Shown: positions 24,436-34,009, numbered from the stretch's first letter. The stretch: 64,000 nucleotides of DNA from an uncultured Desulfobulbus sp. (GCF_963665445.1 NZ_OY762276.1:4892601-4956600), one strand, 5' to 3'. Translations and numbers: made by a program. The notes: generated by a model not told the origin, from the letters alone.

Positions 24436-25808
24436 GATGGTTCTCCCGATAGAGAAGATGAGGGCGTGAGCGAGGCCGGCAATTCTTTGGAGGCCTGCAC
24501 GCCCAGGTGTTTGAGTGCTTCAGCCCTGGCCACGAGGTTGCCCTGACCTGTGGTGAGGCGGTTTCGCGCCGTATGCCAGGACTGTTGTGTTTGGTTGAGA
24601 CGAAAGCCTATCTCCTCAAAGGCTTCAGCGAATCCAACGAATTTATCATAAAGATTCCCGGCATGTTTGGCAATCACTAAACTGTTGCGGTTTTGTTCGT
24701 CCAGGCGCCAGAGATGGTGAATGGTCCGGAGGATGGCAAGCAGGGTCGAGGGGCTGGCAAGGATAACCTTTTTTTGCATCGAGCTCACCAGGACCTCCGG
24801 CTCCAGTTCCACGGCTGCCTGAAAAGCGCCCTCAATGGGAATGAAGAGCAGGACGAAATCCAGTGAGCCTATCTCACTGAGTTGCTGATATTGTTTGCTT
24901 GCCAGCAGGTTAACCTGTCTTTTGACCGACTCCAGGTGTTGTCTGAGCAATGACGATCTCTGGGCCTCATCCTGTGTATTGTGGGCATCCTGAAAGGCCT
25001 TGAGGGAAACCTTGGCATCAATGATAACCGTGCGATTGTCTGGCAGGGAGACAACCACATCCGGCTTGAAGGCGGAACCGGATTCATTGACGTGATGCAC
25101 CTGAACCTGGTACTCCTTGCCGTTGCGCAGCCCGGAACTCTCCAGTAGGCGGGCAAGGATCATCTCGCCCCACTGGCCCTGCAGTTTGTTGCTGCCGCGC
25201 AGTGCCTGGGTCAGGTTGGCGGCATCGCTGCTGATCTGCTGGTTGAGTTCCTTGAGGTGCTCGATTTCCTTGAGCATGGAAACTCGATCGCGGGAATCGC
25301 GGTCATAGATGTCCTCAACCCTCTTCTTGAATTCTTGGAGCTGGTCCTGAAAAGGGCGCAACAGATGGGTAAGGGTGGATGTATGCTGCTGATTGAGCGT
25401 TGCCCCCTTTTCGTGAAACACCTGACCGGCAAGGATCTGAAAATCCCGCTTGATCTGAGTGCGCGTCTCTTCCAGCAGTGTTTCACGTTCCTGCAGCTGG
25501 TGTTGCAGAGCTCGGTAACTTGCCTGGATCGCAGCGTTTTCGGTTTCCAACTGGCGGCATTCACGAATGAGCAGGTCGTATTCATGGCGCACCTCATCCA
25601 GTTCGCGGTCAAGCCCCTTTGCCTCATCCTGAAACCGTTCCAGGCGCAGGGAGAGGGTGAGTTGACGCCGTTGCACCCTGTTTTGCATGACAAGCAGAAG
25701 CACCACGGTAAAGAGCAGGCAGCCGCCCGCCCCGAGGCAGAAGGAGAACAAATCGATCTGATTGAAGGGCGGTGGCAGGGTTGTGAGATCAAACAAGGCC
25801 AGGGACAC
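24432..25808 (-). CDS. rmuC: DNA recombination protein RmuC
   Basis: A 458-residue RmuC-family protein with an N-terminal membrane segment (FSFCLGAGGCLLFTVVLLLV), a long coiled coil (about residues 45-190) and the nuclease-like RmuC domain. That domain contains LQGQWGEMILARLLESSGL, a PDVVVSLPDNRTVIIDAKVSL-type core and FIPIEGAF. RmuC limits rearrangements at inverted repeats. Its start lies 3 bases after the cbpM stop and its end overlaps the lipoprotein gene by 4 bases. Confidence 0.93.
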   Translation of the reverse strand: MSLALFDLTTLPPPFNQIDLFSFCLGAGGCLLFTVVLLLVMQNRVQRRQLTLSLRLERFQDEAKGLDRELDEVRHEYDLLIRECRQLETENAAIQASYRALQHQLQERETLLEETRTQIKRDFQILAGQVFHEKGATLNQQHTSTLTHLLRPFQDQLQEFKKRVEDIYDRDSRDRVSMLKEIEHLKELNQQISSDAANLTQALRGSNKLQGQWGEMILARLLESSGLRNGKEYQVQVHHVNESGSAFKPDVVVSLPDNRTVIIDAKVSLKAFQDAHNTQDEAQRSSLLRQHLESVKRQVNLLASKQYQQLSEIGSLDFVLLFIPIEGAFQAAVELEPEVLVSSMQKKVILASPSTLLAILRTIHHLWRLDEQNRNSLVIAKHAGNLYDKFVGFAEAFEEIGFRLNQTQQSWHTARNRLTTGQGNLVARAEALKHLGVQASKELPASLTPSSSLSGEPS

Positions 25809-25810
25809 AA

Positions 25811-26116
25811 TCAGCGGCGTCTGGTGAGTAGGCGCAAGGCCTCGATCTCATCAAGGAGATCAAGAGCCAAGGCACACCCGGGAAGGTTTACCCGTAGATC
25901 CTGTTGCAGCCTGATCACCGTCTGGACACGTTTCACCGCGACAAAGGTAAACCGCCACTCCTTGGGGGTCCGGCCCTGGGGGGTGATAATGCCTTCATCG
26001 ATCATGTTCTCTATCAGCTCGGCGCTGACATTGCACAGGCGGCAGAGATCGGCCAAGGAGCAACGGGTTTCTTCATTGAGAACGATACCTGTTATACAGG
26101 TCACTTGATCGGTCAT
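25811..26116 (-). CDS. cbpM: Chaperone modulator CbpM-like (MerR-type HTH)
   Basis: A 101-residue MerR-like helix-turn-helix protein (CSLADLCRLCNVSAELIENMIDEGII) directly after cbpA, the position of CbpM, which binds the J domain of CbpA and restrains it. The C-terminal helix (LALDLLDEIEALRLL) fits the family. It overlaps nothing; cbpA ends one base before its ATG. A DNA-binding role cannot be excluded from sequence alone. Confidence 0.85.
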   Translation of the reverse strand: MTDQVTCITGIVLNEETRCSLADLCRLCNVSAELIENMIDEGIITPQGRTPKEWRFTFVAVKRVQTVIRLQQDLRVNLPGCALALDLLDEIEALRLLTRRR

Positions 26117-26117
26117 G

Positions 26118-27062
26118 TCATATACCTAATTCTGCTCTGGGGTTGATCGGCATTAACTTCGCCATCTGGGCATACAACTCACGCTGTTCCCTGGTTGTGG
26201 CTTCCGGGACAACGATCCGTAGGGTAACGATCTGATCACCAGTCTGCGTTCCGGCGCTCAACCCCTTGCCTTTGAGGCGGAGTTTTTTTCCGCCCTGAGA
26301 AGAGGCGGGAATCTTCAGTTGGACGTTGCCTCCCAGAGTGGGCACGGTGAGGGATGCGCCCAGAGCGGCTTCCCATGGGGTAATCGGCAGGGTGAGGTGC
26401 ACGTCCCGTTTTTCGGCGTGAAACAACCGATCGTCCTCAAAGGCAATTTCCAAAAACAGGTCGCCGGCCGGTGCTCCGCCGTAGCCGGGCGCCCCCTGTC
26501 CTTCGAGACGAATACGCTGGCCCTCGATAATCCCCCGAGGAATTGTCAGGTTCAGGGTGTGCGGTTCAAGGTGCATCTGACCCCGCTGGTCCATCACAGG
26601 GCGACTGAGGGTAATGGTTTTCTGGGCACCGTGAAAAGAATCCTGTAACGAGATCAAGATCCTGGCATGCTGGTCCTCTCCGTGCATGCGAAAGTTGTAC
26701 TGGCGGTGATTGGTGCGCTGGTTCTTGCCGAACAGGGATTCGAAAAAATCACTGAACTGCGAAGCATCCGCACCTGTGTAGCCGGCGCCGCGAAACTCGA
26801 AACCCGCATCCCAGTTTGGCGGTGGCTCGAAATTCTGTCCTTCGCGCCAATTGGCGCCGAATTGATCGTAGGCAACCCGTTTTTCAGGATCCTTGAGGAC
26901 TTCATAAGCCTCACCAATATCCTTGAACAGGTTTTCTGCGTTTGCCTCTTTGTTGATATCGGGATGATACTTACGGGCCAATTTGCGATAGGCCTGCTTG
27001 ATCTGATCCTGTGAGGCGTCACGTTCGACTCCCAAAATCTTGTAATAATCTTTATATTCCAT
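26118..27062 (-). CDS. cbpA: Curved-DNA-binding DnaJ-family co-chaperone CbpA
   Basis: A 314-residue class II J protein. The J domain (residues 1-68) has YHPDIN with the HPD motif. A glycine/phenylalanine-rich linker (GAGYTGADASQFSDFFESL) follows, and two C-terminal substrate-binding beta domains start near TITLSRP and LTLPITPWEAALG. There is no zinc-finger domain, which separates it from DnaJ. ATG 27062 (MEYKDYYKILG) was chosen over upstream codons, with GGAG 5 bases upstream. It heads the minus-strand operon through rluB. Confidence 0.92.
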   Translation of the reverse strand: MEYKDYYKILGVERDASQDQIKQAYRKLARKYHPDINKEANAENLFKDIGEAYEVLKDPEKRVAYDQFGANWREGQNFEPPPNWDAGFEFRGAGYTGADASQFSDFFESLFGKNQRTNHRQYNFRMHGEDQHARILISLQDSFHGAQKTITLSRPVMDQRGQMHLEPHTLNLTIPRGIIEGQRIRLEGQGAPGYGGAPAGDLFLEIAFEDDRLFHAEKRDVHLTLPITPWEAALGASLTVPTLGGNVQLKIPASSQGGKKLRLKGKGLSAGTQTGDQIVTLRIVVPEATTREQRELYAQMAKLMPINPRAELGI

Positions 27063-27203
27063 GGTGCTCCCCGGATACGGTGAACGAAAAATTTTGCATA
27101 AAAAATAAGAATAGCCCATTAAAAAGAAAAGAAAAAAAGAAAGTGGCCTGCTTTCCTCTTGATGAGCGCGCTGCCTATCTCTTATGCTCTACCATAGGTG
27201 TGT

Positions 27204-27764
27204 ATGAAAAAGAAATTGAGCAATATTGTTCTGACAGGATTTCGGGCCACGGGAAAAAGTACCCTTGGAAGGATTATAGCCCAAAAGCTGGGGTATGGAT
27301 TTCTTGATACGGATACGGAAATTTGTCGTCGGTTCGGGGCAACGGTCGCTGAGATTGTCACCGAACACGGCTGGGACATCTTCCGCCAGGCCGAGGCGAA
27401 GTTGCTCAGCGAACTGTGCCTTGTCTCCGGTATGATCATTGCCACCGGTGGTGGCGCGATCGAGCATCTGGCCCAATGGCAACCTCTGCGCGAGGTCAGC
27501 TATGTGGTGTGGCTTGATGCGGATGCAGGCACCATACACAGTCGTGTTTCCACCGATCCGGTCTCTACACACCAGCGTCCCCGCTTATCTTTGGCTTCCC
27601 CTTCCGGAAAGGACGAGATAGATGCAATGCTCCGGTACCGTAATCCGCTGTATGCCGCTGGTTCCGATCTGCGGCTCGACACGGTTGGACATACACCGGA
27701 AGAGCTTGCAGCCGGTTTGTGTGAAGTCCTCGAGCTTCTTCGGGAAAAGGAAAACAAGGCGTGA
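27204..27764 (+). CDS. aroK: Shikimate kinase
   Basis: A 186-residue P-loop kinase phosphorylating shikimate at O-3 in the chorismate pathway. Walker A is GFRATGKST, the shikimate-binding DTDTEICRRFG and ATGGGAI segments follow, and RPRLS carries the lid arginine. ATG 27204 is preferred to GTG 27198. The lid region LASPSGKDEIDAMLRYRNP fits. It is divergent from cbpA, with glgA 31 bases downstream. Confidence 0.93.
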   Translation: MKKKLSNIVLTGFRATGKSTLGRIIAQKLGYGFLDTDTEICRRFGATVAEIVTEHGWDIFRQAEAKLLSELCLVSGMIIATGGGAIEHLAQWQPLREVSYVVWLDADAGTIHSRVSTDPVSTHQRPRLSLASPSGKDEIDAMLRYRNPLYAAGSDLRLDTVGHTPEELAAGLCEVLELLREKENKA

Positions 27765-27795
27765 GCAGGGAAGCTGTTCGTTGGGAATTTGATAC

Positions 27796-29445
27796 ATGAA
27801 AACAATGGAAAACGACAAAAACATGCACGGGCGGCCACTGGAAACGGTGTGGATAGTCACCCGTGAATACGAAGGGGTGGCTGGTGCCGGAGGTGTGAAG
27901 GATGTTTCGCGGCAACTGGCCGAAACCATGGCTGCCCGAGCAAACGTTTCGGTGACGGTGATCATGCCCAAATATGGGTTCATAGATGCCGAACACCTCG
28001 GATTTATGCCTACCGATGTGGGCCCTTGGTCCGGTGAAATTGCCGGGCGATCCTATGCGCACGGTTTTCTGGTGGATATGAATTATGCCTCTCAGGAGCG
28101 GCGCGAAAGTGTGGCACTCTGGCAGGCGACCATCAACAAAGTCGTCGTCTACCTGGTAGAGGCGGAACGGTTTGCCGAAAAGCAGGGGGTGTATACCTAT
28201 ACCGAAACGGATGAGCGGAAACATGCCTGGCAGCGGAGGGGCGAGGGGCATTTTGATTATTTCGCCATGAACATTTTGCTGCAAAAGGCCGCCCTTGATG
28301 CCATGATTCTTTTGGATGTTCGTCCCGATATCGTCCACTGCCAGGATGGTCACGCGGCCACCCTGCCGGCGATGATGCGGGAAATAAGCGGGTATCGGCC
28401 GTATTTTCGCAACACCGGTGCAGTGGTCACCATTCATAACGCCGGAGTGGGGTATCATCAGGAAGTGGCGGATCTTCCTTTTGCTCAGGCTGTCACCGGA
28501 TTGCCCATGCGGGTTGTTCAGGCCTCAATGCTGGGGGGGAGTTTCGATCCTTTTCTTGCTGCCGCGCCCTATGCCGCCCTGAACACCGTCAGCGAAAATT
28601 ACGCCCGTGAGTTGCAGCATACGCCAGAGGATGTGCGGACCGGATGGCTTGGGCATGCCCTGCTGGACCTGGGAGTTTCCCTTGCCGGCATTACCAACGG
28701 GATTGACCCGCAGACCTTTGATCCTACAAATCCAGGACTTATGCAGCTGTCGGCCGGTTTTGACATTCAAAAAGGAGAGCTTGCGGGCAAACGGAGCTGC
28801 AAGGAAAACCTGCTGGCCCGATTGAGCGACGGACCTCCGCTTACCGGCATTGAACAGTTCGGCAGTCTCGCCATGCCGGCCGAGGAGGTGCTGTGCACAT
28901 TTATTGGACGGTTGACTGAGCAAAAGGGGGTGGATATCTTAATTAAATCAATCACCCAGCTCTTGGTCAGTGATAGCTCCTGCCGCTTTCTTGTCTTTGG
29001 CGCGGGGACCGCTGTTTTTGAAGCACAGCTGAAGAAGCTGGCGCAGGAGGGAAATGGAAGAGTGTGCTTTCTCAAGGGATTTGATCCTGTGTTGGCCAAT
29101 ACCATCTATGCCGCCGGCGATCTTTTTCTTGTTCCTTCCAGATACGAGCCCTGCGGCCTGACCGACTATATGGCCCAACTGTTGGGTAATTTGCCGGTTG
29201 TGCATCATGTCGGCGGCCTGGTGAAGGTGATTGATGGAGAAACAGGTTTTGCCTATAAGGACGACAGTGCTTCGGCGCTGACCCGTGTTATCACCAGGGC
29301 ATTGAATATCTGCCGCCATGATCCGGACCGCCTGTTACAGATGCAACAGGCGGCTGTTCGACAAATTCATGAGAAACACACATGGAAACAGGTTGTGGAG
29401 GCGTATATTGCGTTGTATCAACAGTCAGTAGCTCTTATTGCATAA
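27796..29445 (+). CDS. glgA: Glycogen/starch synthase (GT5)
   Basis: A 549-residue glycosyltransferase that extends alpha-1,4-glucan from a nucleotide-glucose. It has the N-terminal GAGGVKDVSRQLAE (the K-x-G-G-type substrate loop), the DIVHCQDGHAA segment, IGRLTEQKGVDIL and the C-terminal PSRYEPCGLTDYMAQLLG with the catalytic glutamate. The GGVKDV form differs from E. coli GGLADV and is shared by another bacterial GT5 group. Together with the phosphorylase near 48 kb it indicates glycogen storage. It is followed by gap 61 bases downstream. Confidence 0.93.
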   Translation: MKTMENDKNMHGRPLETVWIVTREYEGVAGAGGVKDVSRQLAETMAARANVSVTVIMPKYGFIDAEHLGFMPTDVGPWSGEIAGRSYAHGFLVDMNYASQERRESVALWQATINKVVVYLVEAERFAEKQGVYTYTETDERKHAWQRRGEGHFDYFAMNILLQKAALDAMILLDVRPDIVHCQDGHAATLPAMMREISGYRPYFRNTGAVVTIHNAGVGYHQEVADLPFAQAVTGLPMRVVQASMLGGSFDPFLAAAPYAALNTVSENYARELQHTPEDVRTGWLGHALLDLGVSLAGITNGIDPQTFDPTNPGLMQLSAGFDIQKGELAGKRSCKENLLARLSDGPPLTGIEQFGSLAMPAEEVLCTFIGRLTEQKGVDILIKSITQLLVSDSSCRFLVFGAGTAVFEAQLKKLAQEGNGRVCFLKGFDPVLANTIYAAGDLFLVPSRYEPCGLTDYMAQLLGNLPVVHHVGGLVKVIDGETGFAYKDDSASALTRVITRALNICRHDPDRLLQMQQAAVRQIHEKHTWKQVVEAYIALYQQSVALIA

Positions 29446-29506
29446 ACTGGTTGGCATGAGAAGTTCACGGTTACGTAAGAAAAAAAATCATAAGGAGTGA
29501 CACATC

Positions 29507-30511
29507 ATGGCCATTAAAGTGGGGATTAACGGTTTTGGTCGAATTGGCAGAAATATATTTCGGGCACTGGGCAAGGATCCGCTTTTCGCCGATATTGAAA
29601 TCGTTGGAATCAACGATCTGACAGATGCCAAAACTATCGCCCATCTGATGAAATATGACTCGGTAATGGGACGAGCAGAAGAAGAGATCGTTGCCGGAGA
29701 AAATGCGATTGTCGTTGACGGAAAATCTATTCCCCTTTCCAGCCATCGTAATCCGGGAGATATTCCCTGGGCAACTCTGGGGGCAGAATATATATTGGAG
29801 TGCAGCGGGCATTTTGTCGATATGGAATCCGCCAAGGCCCATATCGATGCCGGAGCCTCTAAGGTGGTCATTTCCGCGCCTGCAAAAGGCGGGGTGAAAA
29901 CCATCGTCATGGGGGTGAATGAAGATGAGTACGATCCTACAACCCACCATGTGGTCTCCAATGCATCCTGCACGACCAACTGTCTGGCGCCCGTAGCCCA
30001 GGTCATCCTTGATAACTTTGGTATCAAGCGTGGTCTCATGACAACCGTCCATGCCTATACCGGCGATCAACGCCTGCTTGATTTTCCGCATTCTGATTTA
30101 CGGCGGGCAAGGGCTGCCGCACTGTCCATGGTGCCGACCAAAACTGGCGCTGCAGCAGCGGTGGCTTTGGTTATTCCCGAGTTGAAGAACAAATTCGAGG
30201 GGCTTGCCGTTCGCGTTCCCACACCCGATGTTTCCCTGGTTGATGTGGTGATCGAAGTGGAACGGGAAACTTCAGTTGCCGAGGTGAACAATGCGCTTGC
30301 TACTGCGGCCAATCGTTTTCTCGGCTACACGGAAGAACCCTTGGTTTCTATCGATTTTCAGGGGGATTCCCACTCCTCCATTGTGGATGGGCAGTGCACG
30401 AAGGTCTTGGGAACAAGCGTCAAAGTCATGAGTTGGTACGATAACGAGTGGGGCTATTCGAACCGGATGTTGGATCTGGTGCTACATATGGAGGCAAAAA
30501 AATTGGTATAA
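29507..30511 (+). CDS. gap: Glyceraldehyde-3-phosphate dehydrogenase, type I
   Basis: A 334-residue NAD-dependent glycolytic enzyme. N-terminal GFGRIGRN binds NAD, and the aspartate in GINDLTD favours NAD over NADP. The catalytic cysteine is in NASCTTNCLAP (about residue 153), with HAYTGDQ supplying the histidine. YDNEWGYSNRM near the end is typical. AAGGAG lies 9 bases upstream of the ATG. A strong bidirectional terminator follows. Confidence 0.98.
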   Translation: MAIKVGINGFGRIGRNIFRALGKDPLFADIEIVGINDLTDAKTIAHLMKYDSVMGRAEEEIVAGENAIVVDGKSIPLSSHRNPGDIPWATLGAEYILECSGHFVDMESAKAHIDAGASKVVISAPAKGGVKTIVMGVNEDEYDPTTHHVVSNASCTTNCLAPVAQVILDNFGIKRGLMTTVHAYTGDQRLLDFPHSDLRRARAAALSMVPTKTGAAAAVALVIPELKNKFEGLAVRVPTPDVSLVDVVIEVERETSVAEVNNALATAANRFLGYTEEPLVSIDFQGDSHSSIVDGQCTKVLGTSVKVMSWYDNEWGYSNRMLDLVLHMEAKKLV

Positions 30512-30530
30512 CGTGCCATAACTGAACAGA

Positions 30531-30572
30531 AAAAAACGGGCCCCTCTGCCCTATGCAGGGAGCCCGTTTTGT
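30531..30572. terminator. Bidirectional terminator after gap and the 55-aa gene
   Basis: ACGGGC pairs with GCCCGT and CCCT with AGGG around an 11-base loop and one bulge. A run of As precedes and TTTTGTTTG follows, so it can stop transcription from both sides. Confidence 0.85.
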
Positions 30573-30590
30573 TTGTTCAGGTGGAGGAAA

Positions 30591-30758
30591 TCATTTCACA
30601 TAGCCTTTCCCCTGGCAGGTCGGGCATGTTTGGTCCGGAGTACATACCTGACCATCCGCTGTCTTGCCTTGCCATTCGCTGCTGGTCTCGCAAACACCGT
30701 CGATTACTTTTTTACCCATACACGTTGGACAGGTTTGTTGTTTTTCGTTTTCGCTCAT
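30591..30758 (-). CDS. Small zinc-ribbon protein, DnaJ-like CxxCxGxG knuckles
   Basis: A 55-residue protein not long enough for routine gene calling. It has two zinc-knuckle pairs, CPTCMGK near residue 10 and CPTCQGKGYVK at the C-terminus, plus C23 and C39. The CxxCxGxG pattern is that of DnaJ zinc-finger modules. GGGGAGACA lies directly before the ATG, a near-ideal ribosome site, and the gene ends beside the bidirectional terminator. It probably binds zinc; function unknown. Confidence 0.75.
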   Translation of the reverse strand: MSENEKQQTCPTCMGKKVIDGVCETSSEWQGKTADGQVCTPDQTCPTCQGKGYVK

Positions 30759-30954
30759 TGTCTCCCCTCTTCAGGATTTTAGGAGTAGATATCATTTGCA
30801 TATCTAAAGTAGGTTGTGTTGAAAAAAAGGCAAGGGGGAAGAGAATTTTTAATCTTCAATACGAAGGATGGTTGAAGAAAATTATATGGTAATTCAGTGC
30901 GATAATTCATGGGTGACTGAATTTTCGCAGGCGAAAAGAGGTGCTGGCAATAAA

Positions 30955-32694
30955 TTATTTGTTGGTCCGTTCAGATTGGTCAAAGAGTTTTCCCTGTTGC
31001 AGAGCCTGCTGGAGACGGAGAAGGGTGTCCTGTTCAGTTCCCTTTTTAAGACGGAACTGGATGATGCATTCATCCTTGTTATGCTTTGAAACCAGGGTGG
31101 CGTTAAAATCCTTTTTTTCCGCTTTTTCGCCAAAATAGGCTTGGCGAAGGTCTGCAACCTTTTCTTCAAACACCTGTTTTTGCTTATCCGGCGAGGAAAT
31201 TTTTGGGGTCGAGAGTGCTTTGATCAAAGTGAGCATGGGTTGGCTGCTGTTTTTGCTTCGAGCCAAGGCCTGTTGCACTTTTTGGCTAGAGATGGCCTCA
31301 TGGAGAGAGGGTGCGATGTCCGCCAAAAGGGCGATGACTTTTGTAAGCTGAGGGCGTGTCGGTGAAAATGGTTGAATGATTTCAAGATACACCGCATCTC
31401 TATCTTTGCTGTTTTTAATGGGAGCAAGGACTTCAGAGACAATGGAAAATTGAAGCCGTTCGTTGACGACATCGGAAATGATCTCCGGTGATTCCCCTCG
31501 TAGTCGAATTTGGTTGACCTTTCGGTATTTGTGAATCGTTGAGTGTGAAACCTTTTGACCGGGTTTGCCGATTCCGAGAGTTGCACCGAATTGTTCCGCC
31601 AGTTCGGCGTTGTTCAAGCCGAGGGTTGCACTCGCAGACTCGAGAAAATTGCCGATTTCAATAGGGTTGAGGTTTCTCCGCTTGGTGTTTTCCGCTAGGG
31701 AAATGTTGAAGAAGTCTTCAGCCGCAAAGTCTGATTCCTGGTAAATCTTGGCTTCGATCTGGGGCTTGCCTAACTTTTGGAGGGCCTGAAAGCGTCGATA
31801 CCCGCAGAGAATTTTGTATCGGCCATTGTTTTTTTTGAGCAGCACCAGGGGATGTAGTAGGCCGTTTTTGTCAATGGACTGCGCGAGTTCCTCAATATAG
31901 GATTCCCGCATCAGTTCCACGTAGCGGCTATCACCTGGAAGACGGAAGATATACTGCTTATCTTCCGCGCTGTTACTGTCAATACTGTCGATGTCAACAT
32001 GGCGCACAAGTGACATCCTGGTGATAAAGGGCGTAAGGCTGGCTGCGAGGATGGCCGCAATGGAGAGTGCGGTTTGCTGTTCGTTGATCAGGTCGTGGCG
32101 AAAAGAACAGATGAACGAGCTGACGTCAGGATTGAAGAATTCTGGATACTGTTGATTGCGAAACAGTTGATTGAGATGGTTGGGATGATTTCCGCACAGT
32201 ATGGATGGGGGAACGGCAAGATCCGTTGTCAGATGATGATCCTCGAATGCGAGACGAATTTTCGAGAGTTGCGAGGCTGAGATCGTTGGCCGATGGGGTG
32301 CCTGTGATGTGTTTCGTTCGCCCTGGCCATAACCGAGTATCAACATGGACTCGGGACGTTCTTCCGCCGGGAGCGGTTGAAGAATCAAAACCAGTGGAGG
32401 CAGTTCATTGCTGCTGATTTCCTTTTGGAAACGAAGAATGGGTTGGAGAAAATCCTGGGAAACCTTGGGGCGATTCAGGACGACCTCAAGATCGATGAGA
32501 TCCATGATCTCCTTTTTATATTTGGTGTTGACCACCGCGTAGCAATGCAGTTTTTCCGCCACTGATAAGGCGAGATCAGCAATGAAATTATCCCCCTTAT
32601 CTTCTTGCGGAGGATTATACCCATTGGCAACCAGTAGCAGAATGTTGTTGCTACCTAGGATTTTATGAATGGTCTGGGCCAGCTGTTGGGGCAT
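30955..32694 (-). CDS. ParB-domain protein with large N-terminal domain
   Basis: A 579-residue protein. Residues about 245-345 form a ParB/Spo0J N-domain: IDKNGLLHPLVLLKK, the box GYRRFQA (in place of GERRYRA) and AENTKRRNLNPIEI. A helix-turn-helix follows to about residue 420. The first 235 residues are not part of ParB. Their pattern (VVNTKYKKEIMDL, LGYGQGERN) weakly recalls N-formylglutamate amidohydrolases but without clear metal ligands. The C-terminal 150 residues are helical. GGAG lies 8 bases before the ATG, and the start overlaps YihY by 32 bases. No parA is adjacent, so a chromosome-partition role is not implied. Confidence 0.75.
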   Translation of the reverse strand: MPQQLAQTIHKILGSNNILLLVANGYNPPQEDKGDNFIADLALSVAEKLHCYAVVNTKYKKEIMDLIDLEVVLNRPKVSQDFLQPILRFQKEISSNELPPLVLILQPLPAEERPESMLILGYGQGERNTSQAPHRPTISASQLSKIRLAFEDHHLTTDLAVPPSILCGNHPNHLNQLFRNQQYPEFFNPDVSSFICSFRHDLINEQQTALSIAAILAASLTPFITRMSLVRHVDIDSIDSNSAEDKQYIFRLPGDSRYVELMRESYIEELAQSIDKNGLLHPLVLLKKNNGRYKILCGYRRFQALQKLGKPQIEAKIYQESDFAAEDFFNISLAENTKRRNLNPIEIGNFLESASATLGLNNAELAEQFGATLGIGKPGQKVSHSTIHKYRKVNQIRLRGESPEIISDVVNERLQFSIVSEVLAPIKNSKDRDAVYLEIIQPFSPTRPQLTKVIALLADIAPSLHEAISSQKVQQALARSKNSSQPMLTLIKALSTPKISSPDKQKQVFEEKVADLRQAYFGEKAEKKDFNATLVSKHNKDECIIQFRLKKGTEQDTLLRLQQALQQGKLFDQSERTNK

Positions 32695-34009
32695 ATCCGT
32701 TTCTCCTGAGAAGTTGTGAGAAGGGGAGATTTACAGTGGGGAGTAATTCGGCCATCCATTCCCTTGTCAGTGTTTCACCATAGGTCTGGTCGATATGGCC
32801 TTGATCGCCGAGCAAAAACGAAATGACCTCCGATGCCAGCAGTTTGTTTGCGGAGATGCAGGGAACGAGGGTGGGCCGCCCACTGATAAGAGCCCTTGTC
32901 ACGAATCCTCCCTGAACGAGTTGGCCTAGGATGTCGTGGATATCCTTTGGCGACCATGAAGGATAGGATTCCTGGAGGGTTTTGTTTGATGTCGGACGTC
33001 TGTTCTCATAGTTTTGATAACAGCTCAAGAGGATGTCGAAGGCCAGAGGCACTGATTTTCGAAAGGAAAGCGGTTGAGGTGTAAATTGATAGGAGCGATG
33101 GTGCTGCAGGGCATAGGAGAGGAGTGCCCCGATGAGAATACAGACCCAGCCATTGTAGATCCAGATGAGGAACAGGGGGACAGAGGCGAAAGATCCGTAG
33201 ATAATGTTGTAATTGGTGACACCGAGTTGGAGCGTAAAATAAATTTTTTGCAGCAAAAACCAGAATAAGGATGCAACTGTCGCTCCTATGAGAGCCGTCC
33301 AGGCGTACACCCGCCTTTGCGGAGCAAAGAGGTAGAGCAGGGTCAAGGTGCTGACTATGAAGAGAAAAGGCACGACGTGAAACAGCAAAAGCTGCACAAG
33401 AGTATTGGGAAAGTAATGGCTGAGGCGATTGGTGATGTTGTCGCTGGTAAAGATGGCCTCAAGCGCAAAGGCAAGGTTAAATGATATCGGCAGCAAAAGG
33501 AGAAGGGCGAGGTAATCAATGAGTATCCGGTGCAGCGATCGTCGTTGGGTGGTGTGCCAGATGGTATTGAGTGCATTTTCTATAGAAGAAAACACGAAAA
33601 ACGTTGTCACCAGGAGGGAAAATACGCCAAAAATTCCAAGGGCTGCAAAATTGGTGCGATCAACGTAGGCAAAGATAAATTGTACCGCCTGATGAAGAAC
33701 TGGCAAAGATTGGGGGCTCGTTCCCTCGATACCGTTTGGCGGTTTTTCTCCTAAGGAAGTGCTGACGGGTTCCCACTGATCGATCAGGTGGACGATCCCT
33801 GTTTTGAGCTGCTGGTCGTTTCCAAGTCCTTTGAGGAGGGAAGAACTCAATGCAAGAATGGGTACGAGGGAAAGAATTATCGAAAAAGTAAGCGCACCGG
33901 CCCTCATGGGAAGATGGTTGCCGAAAAACTCGCGGTACATGATCCGCAAAAGGCGAATGGGAAAAGAATTCGTGCAGTCTTGTGCTCTGTTGAAGGGTAC
34001 CATTGCCAT
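32663..34009 (-). CDS. YihY/virulence factor BrkB family membrane protein
   Basis: A 448-residue protein. The first 320 residues have about six membrane helices, with MRAGALTFSIILSLVPILAL, YNIIYGSFASVPLFLIWIY and an adjacent conserved segment typical of YihY/BrkB. The family was once thought to be RNase BN, which is now rejected. The remaining 120 residues are a soluble winged-helix-like tail (DIHDILGQLVQGGFVTRALI), as in several members. It overlaps the ParB-domain gene downstream. The function is unknown. Confidence 0.85.
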   Translation of the reverse strand: MAMVPFNRAQDCTNSFPIRLLRIMYREFFGNHLPMRAGALTFSIILSLVPILALSSSLLKGLGNDQQLKTGIVHLIDQWEPVSTSLGEKPPNGIEGTSPQSLPVLHQAVQFIFAYVDRTNFAALGIFGVFSLLVTTFFVFSSIENALNTIWHTTQRRSLHRILIDYLALLLLLPISFNLAFALEAIFTSDNITNRLSHYFPNTLVQLLLFHVVPFLFIVSTLTLLYLFAPQRRVYAWTALIGATVASLFWFLLQKIYFTLQLGVTNYNIIYGSFASVPLFLIWIYNGWVCILIGALLSYALQHHRSYQFTPQPLSFRKSVPLAFDILLSCYQNYENRRPTSNKTLQESYPSWSPKDIHDILGQLVQGGFVTRALISGRPTLVPCISANKLLASEVISFLLGDQGHIDQTYGETLTREWMAELLPTVNLPFSQLLRRNGYAPTAGPDHS

